Assembly (NCBI GenBank): GCA_003152975.1
Contig: PMBP01000110.1
Span: 1-22,471 of the forward strand
DNA from: Phycisphaerales bacterium
Lineage (GTDB): Bacteria > Planctomycetota > Phycisphaerae > Sedimentisphaerales > Anaerohalosphaeraceae
Reading direction: 5' to 3'
Length of the DNA stretch: 22,471 bases
Position numbers and translations under genes: made by a program
In this document: piece after piece, positions 1-8,258 of the stretch
Position numbering within the stretch: the stretch's first letter is position 1
How the letters are laid out: each line of letters begins with the position of its first letter
Notes under the pieces: model-generated
Told to the model about the DNA's origin: nothing
Databases searched by the model: none
What the model saw: only the letters and a program-made list of their open reading frames with translations

Positions 1-1
1 C

Positions 2-2233
2 GCCATCGCCGCCGCCGGAGGTTTGGCGGCGCTGATCGTTGGCGAGGTCACGCGCCGCCGCGATTATCAGATCGTCGCCAAAGGTGTCACCGCCCTGGGC
101 TTTGCGATTCTCTATGCGACGGTCTTTTCCGCCTACCGCGTCTATCACCTCATCCCCGCCACGCCCTCGTTCGTTCTGGCGATCCTCGTCACCGCCGGGG
201 CAATGGCCTACGCCACGATCCTCAACGAAGTGCTCATGGCCGTCCTGGCCCTCCTCGGCGGTTACCTGACGCCGATCCTTCTTTCGACCGGGCAAAATAT
301 GCCCGTTCCGCTGTTCCTCTATGTGCTGATCCTCGGCCTGGGCGCGATGGGCTGCGCCGTCTATCGCAAGTGGCCGGGCGTGAACCTGATGTGTTTCTTC
401 GGCACTTATGGCCTCTACACCGGCTGGTTCGAGAGCTTCTATCGGTCCACCATGAATTCCATCGAGGGCCTGCCGCCGCAGATGAACATTGCTCTGATCT
501 GGCTGGGCATTTTCTTCGTGGTCTTTCTGGCCCTGCCGCTTGTTTACGGCCTGGTCAACAACAGCCCCGCGCGAAAACAGGATGTCACCCTGATCCTCAG
601 CAACGCCGCGGCGACGCTCTATTACCTCTGGGCGATCCTCTACCCTGAGCACCGCAATGAGATGGCCCTGTGCTGTGCGGCATTATTCGCCATCCATCTG
701 GTCGCGGCTCTGGCCGTCTATCGGCGTTGCCCGCAGGATGATGATTGCCGAATGGCCCTGGTGGCGATCGGCCTGTTCTTTGTCACACTGGCGATTCCGC
801 TGTATTTCCGCATGTACATCGTGGCCCTGTCCTGGTCGGCCGAGGCGGCCGTGCTGTGCTTTATCGGCCTGCGCTATCGCAGTTGGCTCACGCAATTCGC
901 CGCGGCCGTCGCGATGGCTTTGTCGCTCTACAAGCTGGCCGATCAACTGCCATTGCACAATGAATTGTTTACCCTGGCCTTCAATCCCCAGTTCGGTTCG
1001 TGGTGCTTTGTCGCGGCGATGGCCGCCATCGCCCATGTCCTCTACTGCCGCCCGCACGAAAGTCTCTGGCCCGATGACTTCCGCCAGACGGTAGTGTCTT
1101 TGCTCTATGCCTTGTCGATCACGATCCTTACGGCCGCGTGCCTGATGGAATGGTATTGCCACTGCGATATCAATCTCGGTCCGATCTCTTCGAGTCAAAC
1201 GGTTTTCCATCGCGGCCTGTTTGTCCTGGCCGCCGTGGTCCCCCTGCTGTTCCTCGCCCGCCCGCTCATCCCCACAGGGCCCATCCTGCCCCGGATCAGC
1301 GTCGCCCTGTGCGGCCTATCCACGGCGTATGTCCTGATCGCCTTCGTCGTCGTACACAAATCGGCCTACCCCATCTTCGTCAATAGTTGGTTCGCCTATG
1401 GAACGATGTTCGTTGCGTCCCTGTTCCTCTGGGCCTTTCTCCTGCGACGCGCGTGGCCGCAAACGGATTGGAATCTTGCCATTGCTGCGACGATCACTCT
1501 GTTCATCCGGCTGGTCGCGGGCATCCTCGTCAGCGAGGAATTGATCCTGTACTGGTTCTGCCGAAACCAGTATGGCGCGGCGACCCCGGCGTGGTTTTAC
1601 TACACCGTCATGTCCGTCGCGATCCTGTGGGTCGTGTACGGATCGTTCCTGCTTCCGCGTGTGGGAATGCTGATGGGCCTGGTCGGCGGGGTCTGCCTGG
1701 CCGTGCTGTTCCCGCTCGTCCATCTGTCCGCGTATTCGATCGTGTTTAACCCGCTATTCTCGGTCGGCTTTGGATTCGTCGCGGCCCTGGCCGTCGCGGC
1801 GATCCTGGTCCGCTGGCAAGTTCCCCGCGAACATCCGGATCGCTGGGCTTGGGCCGTGCTGGCCCTCTCGGCTGTGGTGGTCCTGTGGATCCTGATCACC
1901 GAGGAAATCTACCTGTACTGGGATTGTAGCCACCGTTACACCAAACTGCCGGAGAACTACACCTACTTTTCCAACATGTATATCTCAATCTTCTGGGCCC
2001 TGTATGGCGCGATTCTGATGGTGGCCGGTTTCGCCAAACACCTACGCTTTGTGCGGTATCTGGCCCTGGGCCTGTTTGCCCTGCTGCTGGCCAAGGTCTT
2101 CCTGATCGACATGTCCAATGTCCGCAGCGTCTATCGCATGACCGCATTCCTGGCCACCGGCCTGACCCTGCTGGGCGTGTCGTACCTCTATCAGTACGCC
2201 AAAAAGAAAGGCCTGCTGGATACCGTGAAATAG
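2..2233 (+). CDS. DUF2339 family multi-spanning membrane protein (5' end outside window)
   Basis: The reading frame is open from the left edge, so the true start lies upstream; about 743 residues are visible. Almost the whole length is hydrophobic, with many predicted membrane segments. The pattern fits DUF2339: an early glycine/alanine-rich helix followed by a charged RRR turn, a long run of paired helices, and a C-terminal block (lalGLFALLLAKVFLIDMSNVRSVYR type) before a short basic tail ending KKKGLL. Internal repetition is visible: a Glu-Glu followed by a YW aromatic pair and a later ALYG/VVYG helix occurs near nt 1529-1650 and again near nt 1894-2010. The family has no established biochemical role; an envelope function is only a guess. 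The next gene starts 175 bp downstream and has its own ribosome site, so co-transcription is uncertain. TTG at 23 is not a convincing start because the frame and the hydrophobic pattern continue before it. Confidence 0.85.
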   Translation, partial: AIAAAGGLAALIVGEVTRRRDYQIVAKGVTALGFAILYATVFSAYRVYHLIPATPSFVLAILVTAGAMAYATILNEVLMAVLALLGGYLTPILLSTGQNMPVPLFLYVLILGLGAMGCAVYRKWPGVNLMCFFGTYGLYTGWFESFYRSTMNSIEGLPPQMNIALIWLGIFFVVFLALPLVYGLVNNSPARKQDVTLILSNAAATLYYLWAILYPEHRNEMALCCAALFAIHLVAALAVYRRCPQDDDCRMALVAIGLFFVTLAIPLYFRMYIVALSWSAEAAVLCFIGLRYRSWLTQFAAAVAMALSLYKLADQLPLHNELFTLAFNPQFGSWCFVAAMAAIAHVLYCRPHESLWPDDFRQTVVSLLYALSITILTAACLMEWYCHCDINLGPISSSQTVFHRGLFVLAAVVPLLFLARPLIPTGPILPRISVALCGLSTAYVLIAFVVVHKSAYPIFVNSWFAYGTMFVASLFLWAFLLRRAWPQTDWNLAIAATITLFIRLVAGILVSEELILYWFCRNQYGAATPAWFYYTVMSVAILWVVYGSFLLPRVGMLMGLVGGVCLAVLFPLVHLSAYSIVFNPLFSVGFGFVAALAVAAILVRWQVPREHPDRWAWAVLALSAVVVLWILITEEIYLYWDCSHRYTKLPENYTYFSNMYISIFWALYGAILMVAGFAKHLRFVRYLALGLFALLLAKVFLIDMSNVRSVYRMTAFLATGLTLLGVSYLYQYAKKKGLLDTVK

Positions 2234-2375
2234 AAAGGGGTAAGACCTCCTTGAACCATGGAACGCAACGACGCAGTCAAACGGGTTGAACGATTTATCC
2301 AGGCCTGCAGCGCCTCCGATGTGGATGGAATATCCCCCCGCCGGAAATATTTTCGTATCCGTTCACGGCAATTTC

Positions 2376-2383
2376 TGTACAAT
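2376..2383 (+). promoter_or_regulatory. weak candidate -10 element before the DUF3616-like gene
   Basis: TACAAT at 2378-2383 lies in a short AT-rich patch inside otherwise GC-rich DNA, 26 bp before the chosen start at 2409. No good -35 hexamer is seen at 16-18 bp upstream, so this is only a candidate. Confidence 0.25.
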
Positions 2384-2408
2384 ATATAGATACCGTACGG
2401 AGACACGA

Positions 2409-3566
2409 ATGGTTTGGAACCGGTTCAATTCGACCTTGTCGGCACTTGTGCTGCTCCCGGCTTTTCTGTGTTCTGCCCCGGCGCTGGGAGAGGAGGCAAA
2501 ACCGGCACTGCCCGTTTACGAGATTCACTTCGGCATCATCGAGCCGCCGGTGGTGGCTCAAAAAGACATCACTGTTGGGGCCCCCACCTCCAACCGGCAA
2601 AAGGAAGACAAACCCCTCGAGTGCAGCGGCCTGGCCTGGCTCAATGGGACCTTGCTGATCGTCAGCGACCGGCACGAGCACCTGATCTTTTCGTGCCCGG
2701 TCGATTTGAACACGATGACCTTCGGTACGCCCCAGCCGTGCGTCGTGATCCCCAACGAGCGGGATCTTGTCCAGGACGCCGAATCGTTGACGGTACGGGA
2801 GAGTAACGGCCGCTTTTCCCTGTACATGATGAGTTCCATGAGCAACGCCCCCAACGCCCAGCCCCTGCCGCAGCGGCGTCAACTACTCTGGGGACTGGTC
2901 AAGCAAAGCTCTCCACTGGAGCTGGAGCACTCGGCCGTGATTCCGGTGGGGACGATCCGCCAGCAGGTGGAGGCGTGCTTCGAGAAGATCAAGGTGCAGC
3001 CCTATTCCACCTACTTTATCGACTATCCGGGCGAGAACAAGAACACCTACCGCTGGGGCAATGTCGAGGGCATGACCTTTACGCCCGGCGGCCAGTCCCT
3101 GCTGTGCGGAATGCGCAACCCCCTGTTTGACCGGGCAGCGATCCTGTTTGTCGTTTCCGGAATGGTCCGGACCGGCGCCCCGTCGCAAACGGAGGCGCTG
3201 GAGGTGACGGATTTCTTCCTGCTGGACCTGGAGGACCGCGGGGTCAGCGATCTGGCGTGGGATCCGGTCACGCAGGGCTACCTGATCACCGCGGCCAAAA
3301 GCGGCGGGCCGCGCCGGGATTCGGATCAGGCCTTTCCACCCACTTCGCTGGATAGCGCCCTGTTCTGGTGGAACGGCCATAAGACCGACAATCCGATCCT
3401 GGTCGCCCGCATTCCGGACATGACCATCGAGGCCGTGTGCCGCCTGGGAACCAGCCGGTACATCGTGCTGGGAAGCGACGAGGGGGATGTCAGCGAAGGC
3501 CGTACCGCCCGCCAAAGCATTTTGACCGTGCTGGAATTTACCGGAATCCAACGCGGGCCGGGATGA
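2409..3566 (+). CDS. secreted DUF3616-like protein, probable beta-propeller
   Basis: 385 residues. The ATG at 2409 is chosen because GGAGA (2399-2403) sits 5 bp upstream and the protein then opens with a signal peptide (basic start, hydrophobic core to about residue 25, cleavage near ALG-EE). An in-frame TTG further upstream would bury that signal. The mature part carries repeated blade-like strands: a CSGLAW..LLIVSDRH block (residues 72-89), DAESL (123-127), NVEGMTF...LLCGMRNPL (218-239), and DLEDRGVSDLAWDP (273-286), ending in a VLGSDEG strand. The 'EG' motif, the 'GMRNP' strand and the 'RGVSDLAW' block resemble DUF3616 proteins and esterase-like/phytase-like propellers. No catalytic residues can be assigned. 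The gene stops 6 bp before the kinase start, which suggests a two-gene transcription unit. Family placement is from memory of the motifs, so moderate certainty; being a real secreted protein is much surer. Confidence 0.75.
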   Translation: MVWNRFNSTLSALVLLPAFLCSAPALGEEAKPALPVYEIHFGIIEPPVVAQKDITVGAPTSNRQKEDKPLECSGLAWLNGTLLIVSDRHEHLIFSCPVDLNTMTFGTPQPCVVIPNERDLVQDAESLTVRESNGRFSLYMMSSMSNAPNAQPLPQRRQLLWGLVKQSSPLELEHSAVIPVGTIRQQVEACFEKIKVQPYSTYFIDYPGENKNTYRWGNVEGMTFTPGGQSLLCGMRNPLFDRAAILFVVSGMVRTGAPSQTEALEVTDFFLLDLEDRGVSDLAWDPVTQGYLITAAKSGGPRRDSDQAFPPTSLDSALFWWNGHKTDNPILVARIPDMTIEAVCRLGTSRYIVLGSDEGDVSEGRTARQSILTVLEFTGIQRGPG

Positions 3567-3572
3567 TCGACT

Positions 3573-5105
3573 ATGGATGAACCCAAACCACAACCAAAAG
3601 CCGGCCTGGAAGACGAAAAGGCCTTTGCCGATACGCTGGCAACCGATCCCGGCGTCGTGGACAAACCCGGTCCCGTTGCGGAAGGGAAAGACACCGGGAC
3701 TGTGCCCGCGGCGGCAAAACCCGACTCCAAGCAGCCGCCCTGGGTCGGCAGGATCATGGGGCACTTCAAATTGTTGCGCCTCATCGGCGAAGGGTCCATG
3801 GGCCTGGTAATCCAGGCCGAAGACATCCATCTGAAGCGCATCGTGGCGCTGAAGGTATTGCGAAAACAGCTTGCGTCGGGTGAAAAGGGAAAGCGGGCGA
3901 TCGAGCAGTTCATCCGGGAGGCCCGCGCCGCCGCTTCGATCGAACACCCCAACATCGTTCGGGTGTACGAGGTCAATCAGCACGGGGACTGGTGGTATAT
4001 CGCGATGGAAATGGTGACGGGCAACAGTCTCCTTGCCATCGTGAAAGCCGCCGGACCCTTGCCCCCTTCGCGGGCCTGCCCGATCATCGCCGACGCCGCC
4101 ACCGGCCTGCATGTGGCACATGAGTTGGGGATCATTCACCGCGACATCAAACCCAGCAACATCCTGGTCACGCGGAACGGGCACGGCAAGGTCAGCGACT
4201 TCGGGCTTGTCCGCGTCGATGATCCAAACGATCCGGTCGATTCGTATGAACGGCAATCCATCGGGACCCCGTACTTCATGGCCCCGGAGATCATCCGCCG
4301 GGGTACGATCGGCCCGGCCGTGGATATCTACAGCCTCGGCGGTACGCTGTACTATGTCCTGACCGGCCGGCCGCCGTACAACGCCGACAGCGTCAAGGAA
4401 CTCCTCAAGCAGCACCTGCACGCCGACTCGCCGAACCTTCAATGGGATCTTCCGTACGATGCCCCGAACCTCACTTCGCTGGTCCGGCGGATGATGGCCA
4501 AGAAACCCGAAGCCCGTCCGACGGCGGCCGAGGTGGCGGCGATCCTCCATGCCGAGGCGATTGCGGCGGCTCCGGAGTCCCCCGGTTTTGCCGCTGCCGG
4601 CGGTTCCACCCTGGGGACCGATTGGCAGGGGCTTACCCAAAAAACCGGAACCTCGCTATCCAGTTCGACGGTGCAGTCGATCTCGGCCACCCCTTCGAAA
4701 AGATGGGATTGGATCCGAAGTAAGATCGCCACGCGATGGGGAATCTTGTCGGTGCTGGCGGTTCTGCTTGTTCTGTGCGGCCTGACATTCTGGTTGCTCA
4801 GGCCGAAACATCCGCCGCGTCAGGATCGCCGGGCCGTGAGCCGGTTATTTCCCAACGCCCCGGAAAGCTACGGAACCCGGCCTCCCGGTTTCGTTCCTGT
4901 GCCGTCCCGCACCGGGACCGATGTTCCGGGTTTCTCGTGGAAGGGCAAAGTGGATGTCACGGGTGTTCGCTATATCGCCAGCCGGACCGGGGACTACTTC
5001 TACCCCATCGACGACAAACGGGCCGTCCTGATCCGGGCCGATCAGTGCGTGTTATACCCAACGGCCGATCAGGCTCGCAAGGATGACAAACAGCCCGCGC
5101 CATAG
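3573..5105 (+). CDS. membrane-anchored Hanks-type Ser/Thr protein kinase
   Basis: 510 residues. A disordered Pro/Lys-rich leader (1-60) precedes the kinase domain (about 64-330). All catalytic landmarks are present: glycine loop IGEGSMG (71-77), ATP-binding lysine K94 in VALK, alpha-C glutamate E116, catalytic loop HRDIKPSN with D191 and K193, DFG at 209-211, a GTPYFMAPE activation segment ending at E239, and the F-helix aspartate in DIYSLG. A Ser/Thr-rich juxtamembrane linker follows (about 345-375), then a single membrane helix (about 389-409) and a short outer region of about 100 residues. The outer part matches no sensor domain I recognise and lacks PASTA or WD repeats. The enzyme should phosphorylate cytoplasmic Ser/Thr targets in response to an envelope signal. 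It starts 6 bp after the DUF3616-like gene and has only a weak ribosome site, consistent with coupling to that gene. Confidence 0.95.
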   Translation: MDEPKPQPKAGLEDEKAFADTLATDPGVVDKPGPVAEGKDTGTVPAAAKPDSKQPPWVGRIMGHFKLLRLIGEGSMGLVIQAEDIHLKRIVALKVLRKQLASGEKGKRAIEQFIREARAAASIEHPNIVRVYEVNQHGDWWYIAMEMVTGNSLLAIVKAAGPLPPSRACPIIADAATGLHVAHELGIIHRDIKPSNILVTRNGHGKVSDFGLVRVDDPNDPVDSYERQSIGTPYFMAPEIIRRGTIGPAVDIYSLGGTLYYVLTGRPPYNADSVKELLKQHLHADSPNLQWDLPYDAPNLTSLVRRMMAKKPEARPTAAEVAAILHAEAIAAAPESPGFAAAGGSTLGTDWQGLTQKTGTSLSSSTVQSISATPSKRWDWIRSKIATRWGILSVLAVLLVLCGLTFWLLRPKHPPRQDRRAVSRLFPNAPESYGTRPPGFVPVPSRTGTDVPGFSWKGKVDVTGVRYIASRTGDYFYPIDDKRAVLIRADQCVLYPTADQARKDDKQPAP

Positions 5106-5138
5106 AAAAAAGCCAAGAGGTCCGATCCCTTTTTCTAT
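5102..5138. terminator. bidirectional terminator shared by converging genes
   Basis: ATAGAAAAA (5102-5110) and its exact reverse complement TTTTTCTAT (5130-5138) flank a 19-base centre that can add a short AGG/CCT pairing. Each strand therefore ends in a run of T after the stem. The arms contain the kinase stop (TAG, 5103-5105) and the amidohydrolase stop (CTA on this strand, 5135-5137). The outer stem is AT-rich, so efficiency is uncertain. Confidence 0.6.
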
Positions 5139-6565
5139 AGGGTAGCCAGGAGCTTTTGCTTTTCGGCGAGGTTGAAGATTATCCGCGCATTGCCGTGCAT
5201 GATCGGGTCGATCAGATCCATCGCATCGGACACCTTGAGCCAGCCCTCCTCGACCAGCTCCGACAGGGCCAGCGCGATCCCGCGCCGGGCGATCATCGCA
5301 TGGCCCAGGACCGGCTCGACGGGGATGTAGTCGCCGCCGAAGGTCAGGATCTTGTTGGCCGGGGCCGTGACGAGGTATTTCTTGAGGAAGTCCTTGGCCG
5401 CCACGGGGTTGATGATCCACGCCCAGCACATGTCCAGGTACGCGTTGGTATAATGTTTGGCGACGGCGATGAGATCCTCATAATACGGATACGCAATGTG
5501 CATGAAGACAAAGCGGGTCTCGGGGGAGGCCCGACAGAGGTCGCAGGCCGACCCGGGATTTTGAAGCAGCCGCGACAGGGGCATGTAATTGTCGCCGGCA
5601 TAGTATCCCGTGTGCATCTTGACCGGCAGGTTGTGCTGGGTCGCCGTCTCGACGGCCGCCCAGAACAGATGGTCTTCAAGGTCCTTTTGCTGCTGGGGGT
5701 TCATCGGCTTGTTTTCGATCCGCAGCTTGAAGAGACCCTGCGCTGCCCCGGCCTCGACCTTCCGGTAGTCGATGTCGCGGGCGTAGGCATTCTGCGATTT
5801 GACGGCCACGGCGATCTTTCCGTACTGCCCGAACCACCAGTCGATCACGCGGCGCCAGTCGCCCAGGTCCTTGACCTCGATGCCGGCCGGCTTGGCAAAG
5901 CCGTTAATGTCCGGGCCGGAGAACATGCCGACGATGCCGATATCCTGCATCAGCAGGGTGGGCATGGTGCTCTTATGGAAGGGCTCGCCGCCGAGGTAGT
6001 TGACCTGGCAGGATTCGATCCCGGCCTGCTCGCACAGGATCCGGCGATAGAAGCCCGGCTTTCGCGTGGCCTCGTATCCGGCCTGGACCTTGCGGACGGT
6101 CGCCGCCGACAGTTCCTCGACGCCGTAGAGCTTCTCGATGGCGATCCGCACCGCCCGGCCGTATCCGGTGTTCTTCACCGCCGCCCAATACGGCTCCAAA
6201 ATCGCCCACTTGTCGGCCGGGTCCACCTTCGATGAAAAGAAGCGGTCGAACTCCGCCGGCGGCATGCCGGAGGTTCTTATGTCCGAGTCGAGATAGTGCT
6301 TGAGGATCAGCGACCAGTCGTCCGGCTCGGATCGGGCCCCGGGAGTTTTGGCCAGCCGCACCTCCTCGTCGAACAGATGCTCATGCGTATCGATCAGCGG
6401 CGCCTTGAGGACCTTGCCGAGAATGTCCTTGTGATACTGTCGCCCGGAAAAGGGCGAGACCCGATCGTCCGCGGCCGATGCGCCCGACGAAACCAGCGAC
6501 AACGCCCCCACCGATCCGAGGCCCTTGAGGGCCGTGCGACGCGACAGAGAAAGACTCTTTTTCAT
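5135..6565 (-). CDS. Tat-exported metal-dependent amidohydrolase (amidohydrolase-2 type TIM barrel)
   Basis: 476 residues. The N-terminus is a twin-arginine signal (SRRTALKG at 8-15, hydrophobic stretch, ASA-A near residue 30), so the enzyme acts outside the cytoplasm. The metal-site pattern of the amidohydrolase superfamily is present in order: HEH at 61-63, a lysine in VAVKSQN (K256), H318 in KMHTGYY, H356 in FMHIAYP, and D412 in GGDYIP. This matches the HxH...H...H...D arrangement of the amidohydrolase-2/uronate-isomerase-like branch. The substrate cannot be told from sequence; hydrolysis, decarboxylation or isomerisation are all known in this branch. It is last in an operon behind the symporter and its small subunit (30 bp after the latter), suggesting it processes a compound related to the transported one. 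Its ribosome site is weak (GGA about 9 bp upstream). Confidence 0.88.
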   Translation of the reverse strand: MKKSLSLSRRTALKGLGSVGALSLVSSGASAADDRVSPFSGRQYHKDILGKVLKAPLIDTHEHLFDEEVRLAKTPGARSEPDDWSLILKHYLDSDIRTSGMPPAEFDRFFSSKVDPADKWAILEPYWAAVKNTGYGRAVRIAIEKLYGVEELSAATVRKVQAGYEATRKPGFYRRILCEQAGIESCQVNYLGGEPFHKSTMPTLLMQDIGIVGMFSGPDINGFAKPAGIEVKDLGDWRRVIDWWFGQYGKIAVAVKSQNAYARDIDYRKVEAGAAQGLFKLRIENKPMNPQQQKDLEDHLFWAAVETATQHNLPVKMHTGYYAGDNYMPLSRLLQNPGSACDLCRASPETRFVFMHIAYPYYEDLIAVAKHYTNAYLDMCWAWIINPVAAKDFLKKYLVTAPANKILTFGGDYIPVEPVLGHAMIARRGIALALSELVEEGWLKVSDAMDLIDPIMHGNARIIFNLAEKQKLLATL

Positions 6566-6595
6566 GCGATAATATCCATAATAGGTTGGCGCGAC

Positions 6596-6709
6596 TCACT
6601 CTTTCCCGGACGAATCCTTCGAGCCCAGCGTTTGAATCAGGCAAAAGATAAAGATGCCCAGGATCCCGCCCCAACTGACAATCAGAAAGATCCAGCCGTC
6701 AAGATGCAT
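6596..6709 (-). CDS. MetS-like small accessory subunit of the NSS symporter
   Basis: A 37-residue ORF starting at ATG (6707-6709) and ending with TGA at 6596-6598. It begins MHLDGWIFLIVSWGG, forms a single membrane helix (about residues 6-26) and ends in a short charged tail (SKDSSGKE). The hydrophobic helix with a WGG motif fits the MetS family of small NSS transporter subunits, known from the MetP/MetS methionine-alanine importer of Corynebacterium. A strong ribosome site (GGAGG complement at 6718-6722, 8 bp upstream) lies inside the symporter gene, and the ORF overlaps the symporter's last 11 bases. It is too short for most gene callers. Size, position, ribosome site and topology all agree; direct homology was not tested. 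Confidence 0.8.
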   Translation of the reverse strand: MHLDGWIFLIVSWGGILGIFIFCLIQTLGSKDSSGKE

Positions 6710-8258
6710 TGGAAGTCCCTCCCTTCGGTTTGTGTTTCCACGCCCGCCAGACCAGATACGCCAGGATCACGAACAACCCCACCAGCATCACCCGCGTGGT
6801 CTGGATATACGGTTTGTCCGGCTTTGCGATACCGTCCATCCGCAGCTTGGCGGGCAGGTCCGACCAGAACCACGACACCAAAATAAACAGCAGAAACAGC
6901 GGCGTGACATACTTGATGATGAATCGATAGACCCGCGGAATCGTGATGTCCGAGCCGACATGCAGTTCGCTCCAGGCCTTGTCCATCCCAAAGACCCACC
7001 CGAACAGGATCGTCTCGATGAAGGCGAAGATCACCAGACACACCGTTCCTCCCCAGAAGTCGATCTCGTCGATCACGCCGCGTCCGATCCAGAAGATGCA
7101 CGGCTGGGTCAGCAGGAAGGTCACGACCGCGAAGATCATGCTGGCCTTGGGTTTGGAGATGCTGAACTCGTCTTCGAGAAAGGCCACGGCCGGCTGGGCC
7201 ATGCTGATCGAGCTGGTGATCCCCGCCAAAAACAGCAGGAAAAACCACGCAAAGCCGAAGAAGTTCCCGAACGGAAGCTGCTGGAGCACCAGCGGCATGG
7301 TGACAAACCCGAGGTTGTAGGACCCGCCGTTGGCGACGGCCAGCATCTGGGCGGCGCCGAAGAAGGCAAAGGCCGCCGGGATTACGATGCTGCCGCCGAA
7401 GATCACCTCAGCGACCTCATTGGTCACCGCGGCGGTCAGGCCCGACAGGGCCACATCATCCTCTTTCTTGAGATAACTGGCGTAGGTCAGGATGATGCCG
7501 AACCCCACGCTGAGCGTGAAGAAGATTTGCCCCGCCGCCGCCAGCCAGGTCTTCGATTCGCCCAGCTTGCTCCAGTCGGGATTCCACAGAAAGCCCAGGC
7601 CATTGACAACATTGTTTTCCGGATTCGCCGGATTCGGCGCCCCCAGCGTCAGCACCCGGATCGTCAGGAAACCGGCCAGGATAAACAGCACCGGCAGGGC
7701 GTACATGCACACCACCTCGATGCCCTTGTTGACGCCGCGGTAGATGATCCAGATGTTCATCGCGAAAGTGAGCAAAAAATAGACATACGCCGTGGAGAGC
7801 CCCCCGAAATAATCCCCCGTTTTCAGGCCTTGATATTGTTCCAGGAACGCCTTCATCGTCTCGACGGTCGTGCAGCCGTTATACTTGCCCACCAGGGCAA
7901 AAACGCTGTAGCCCAGCAGCCACGACTCGACATAGATATAATAGATGAAGATGATCACCGGCCCGAAGATGCCGATCACCCCGAAGTACTTGATGAACCG
8001 GTTCTTGTTCCACAGCGTGTGAAACATCCCCGGCGCGGTGCTGTGGCCGAAGCCGCCCCCGAACCGCCCGATCGTCCACTCGATCCACATCAGGGGAATC
8101 CCCAGCAGGATCAGGGCCGCAAAGTACGGGATCATAAAGGCGCCCCCTCCGTTGTTGACCGCTTGGACGGGAAACCGCAGAAAATTGCCCAGCCCGATGG
8201 CGCTGCCGGCCACGGCCAGGATCACGCCCAGTTTGCTGCCCCACTGTTCCTTCGCCAT
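6699..8258 (-). CDS. LeuT-type sodium:amino-acid symporter (NSS/SNF family)
   Basis: 519 residues, about 12 membrane helices. The ATG at 8258 is chosen because GGGAG lies 5 bp upstream; the in-frame TTG at 8291 lacks support. Similarity to Aquifex LeuT is clear by eye: GSAIGLGNFLRFP in helix 1, NGGGAFMIPY in helix 2, YYIYVESW in helix 3, GQIFFTLSVGFG in helix 6, NEVAEV in helix 7, and AGITSSI in helix 8. Sodium-site equivalents are kept (A20, N25, T248, N280; G18, T348, S349). E284 matches LeuT Glu290, typical of chloride-independent members. In the substrate pocket Y107, F247, S250 and F253 are kept, while LeuT V104 and I359 correspond to I103 and M353, which suggests a hydrophobic or neutral amino acid. 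It is first in an operon with the small subunit and amidohydrolase. Confidence 0.95.
   Translation of the reverse strand: MAKEQWGSKLGVILAVAGSAIGLGNFLRFPVQAVNNGGGAFMIPYFAALILLGIPLMWIEWTIGRFGGGFGHSTAPGMFHTLWNKNRFIKYFGVIGIFGPVIIFIYYIYVESWLLGYSVFALVGKYNGCTTVETMKAFLEQYQGLKTGDYFGGLSTAYVYFLLTFAMNIWIIYRGVNKGIEVVCMYALPVLFILAGFLTIRVLTLGAPNPANPENNVVNGLGFLWNPDWSKLGESKTWLAAAGQIFFTLSVGFGIILTYASYLKKEDDVALSGLTAAVTNEVAEVIFGGSIVIPAAFAFFGAAQMLAVANGGSYNLGFVTMPLVLQQLPFGNFFGFAWFFLLFLAGITSSISMAQPAVAFLEDEFSISKPKASMIFAVVTFLLTQPCIFWIGRGVIDEIDFWGGTVCLVIFAFIETILFGWVFGMDKAWSELHVGSDITIPRVYRFIIKYVTPLFLLFILVSWFWSDLPAKLRMDGIAKPDKPYIQTTRVMLVGLFVILAYLVWRAWKHKPKGGTSNAS

Noticed and set aside
2258..2389. 43-codon ORF (starts MERNDAVKRV) between the DUF2339 gene and the DUF3616-like gene
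   Set aside because: The nearest purine-rich stretch (GGGG at 2237-2240) is 17 bp away, too far for a ribosome site, and the protein has no recognisable pattern. It ends in the AT-rich promoter-like patch.
2883..4640. 585-codon minus-strand frame opposite the DUF3616-like and kinase genes
   Set aside because: It crosses the boundary of two real plus-strand genes and shows no protein family pattern.
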